Assembly (NCBI GenBank): GCA_009746045.1
Contig: RPFO01000157.1
Span: 10,001-30,000, forward strand
Source: Mesostigma viride
Lineage: Eukaryota; Streptophyta; Mesostigmatophyceae; Mesostigmatales; Mesostigmataceae
DNA: 20,000 nt
Direction: 5' to 3'
Numbering within the stretch: the first letter of the stretch is position 1; each line of letters opens with the position of its first letter. Shown in pieces: positions 19,798 to 20,000 of this stretch. Under the pieces are notes generated by a model. That model made no database searches. It saw only the letters and a list, made by a program, of their open reading frames with translations, and was not told the origin of the DNA. Made by a program: the position numbers and the translations under genes.

Positions 19798-20000
19798 AGG
19801 TGAAGACCATGGGTGGGATGTGAGCCCAACACTGGCTTGACTTAAGTGAGCTCTATAAATAGTAATCCGGCGACAAGAAAGTTCTTGTCTCGTGAGGTCG
19901 TGGCTGCGTTCAATGCCGGATGGCATCGTGGGCCAGCTCAGGAAATGGCCCGCGCAAGCACGCCTTGGTTTCCTATATGTCTGCCCACCTTCACCCCCTC
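19798..20000 (+). other. Continuation of the intron after exon 9; no exon seen
   Basis: No sequence matching the next part of an acyl-CoA dehydrogenase domain is visible. The pyrimidine-rich end (19985-20000) could precede an acceptor just beyond the window. Confidence 0.4.

Noticed and set aside
19850-19862. TATAAATAG as a promoter TATA box
   Set aside because: It lies inside an intron of the ACAD11-like gene with no gene start after it; AT-rich chance match is likely.
19307-19926. Long KGRE / PSLPF repeat frames
   Set aside because: Artefacts of the GGGAA repeat inside an intron.

Overview
The window is eukaryotic nuclear DNA: genes are split by GT-AG introns, introns are long and full of microsatellites, and spliced exons keep the frame while the introns carry stops. 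The gene content points to the green lineage (plant or green alga). There is an IBR3/ACAD11-type acyl-CoA dehydrogenase with an N-terminal kinase-like domain, a gene resembling the plant meiotic factor PRD3/PAIR1, and an F-box/cysteine-containing LRR protein. A repeat-rich alga or streptophyte is my best guess; the species cannot be fixed from this window. All gene models were built by eye from frame, splice signals and remembered family sequences.

Layout, left to right: (1) bases 1-3258, minus strand: an unrecognised gene rich in acidic, Ser and Gly residues, with three exons in view (3258-3015, 1875-1440, 667-1), running off the left edge. Most of it lacks an ATG, so a start-to-stop ORF search misses it. 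(2) bases 3259-3500: a short divergent promoter region. (3) bases 3501-4328, plus strand: an intronless F-box-like CC-LRR protein. (4) bases 4329-6058: a convergent intergenic region dominated by a compound (CTTC)n/(TGCG)n microsatellite. (5) bases 6059-10050, minus strand: an eight-exon gene encoding about 380 residues, PRD3/PAIR1-like, probably needed for meiotic double-strand breaks. (6) bases 10051-11089: a divergent intergenic region. (7) bases 11090 to the right edge, plus strand: an ACAD10/11 (IBR3)-like gene with nine exons in view. They encode the complete aminoglycoside-phosphotransferase-like domain, the linker and the first helix of the acyl-CoA dehydrogenase domain; the rest lies beyond the window.

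The most unusual feature lies in the ACAD11-like gene. The 3' ends of two exons, each with its splice donor, have been copied in tandem into the following intron: a 73-bp unit after exon 4 and a 26-27-bp unit after exon 5. The intron between exons 3 and 4 also holds a decayed copy of the exon 3 end and exon 4 start. A 44-bp minisatellite in intron 7 carries a donor-like CAG/GTRGG in each of its 15 units. Together these suggest that exon edges seed tandem repeats and intron growth here. The genes do not form an obvious functional pathway; they are eukaryotic neighbours in alternating orientation.
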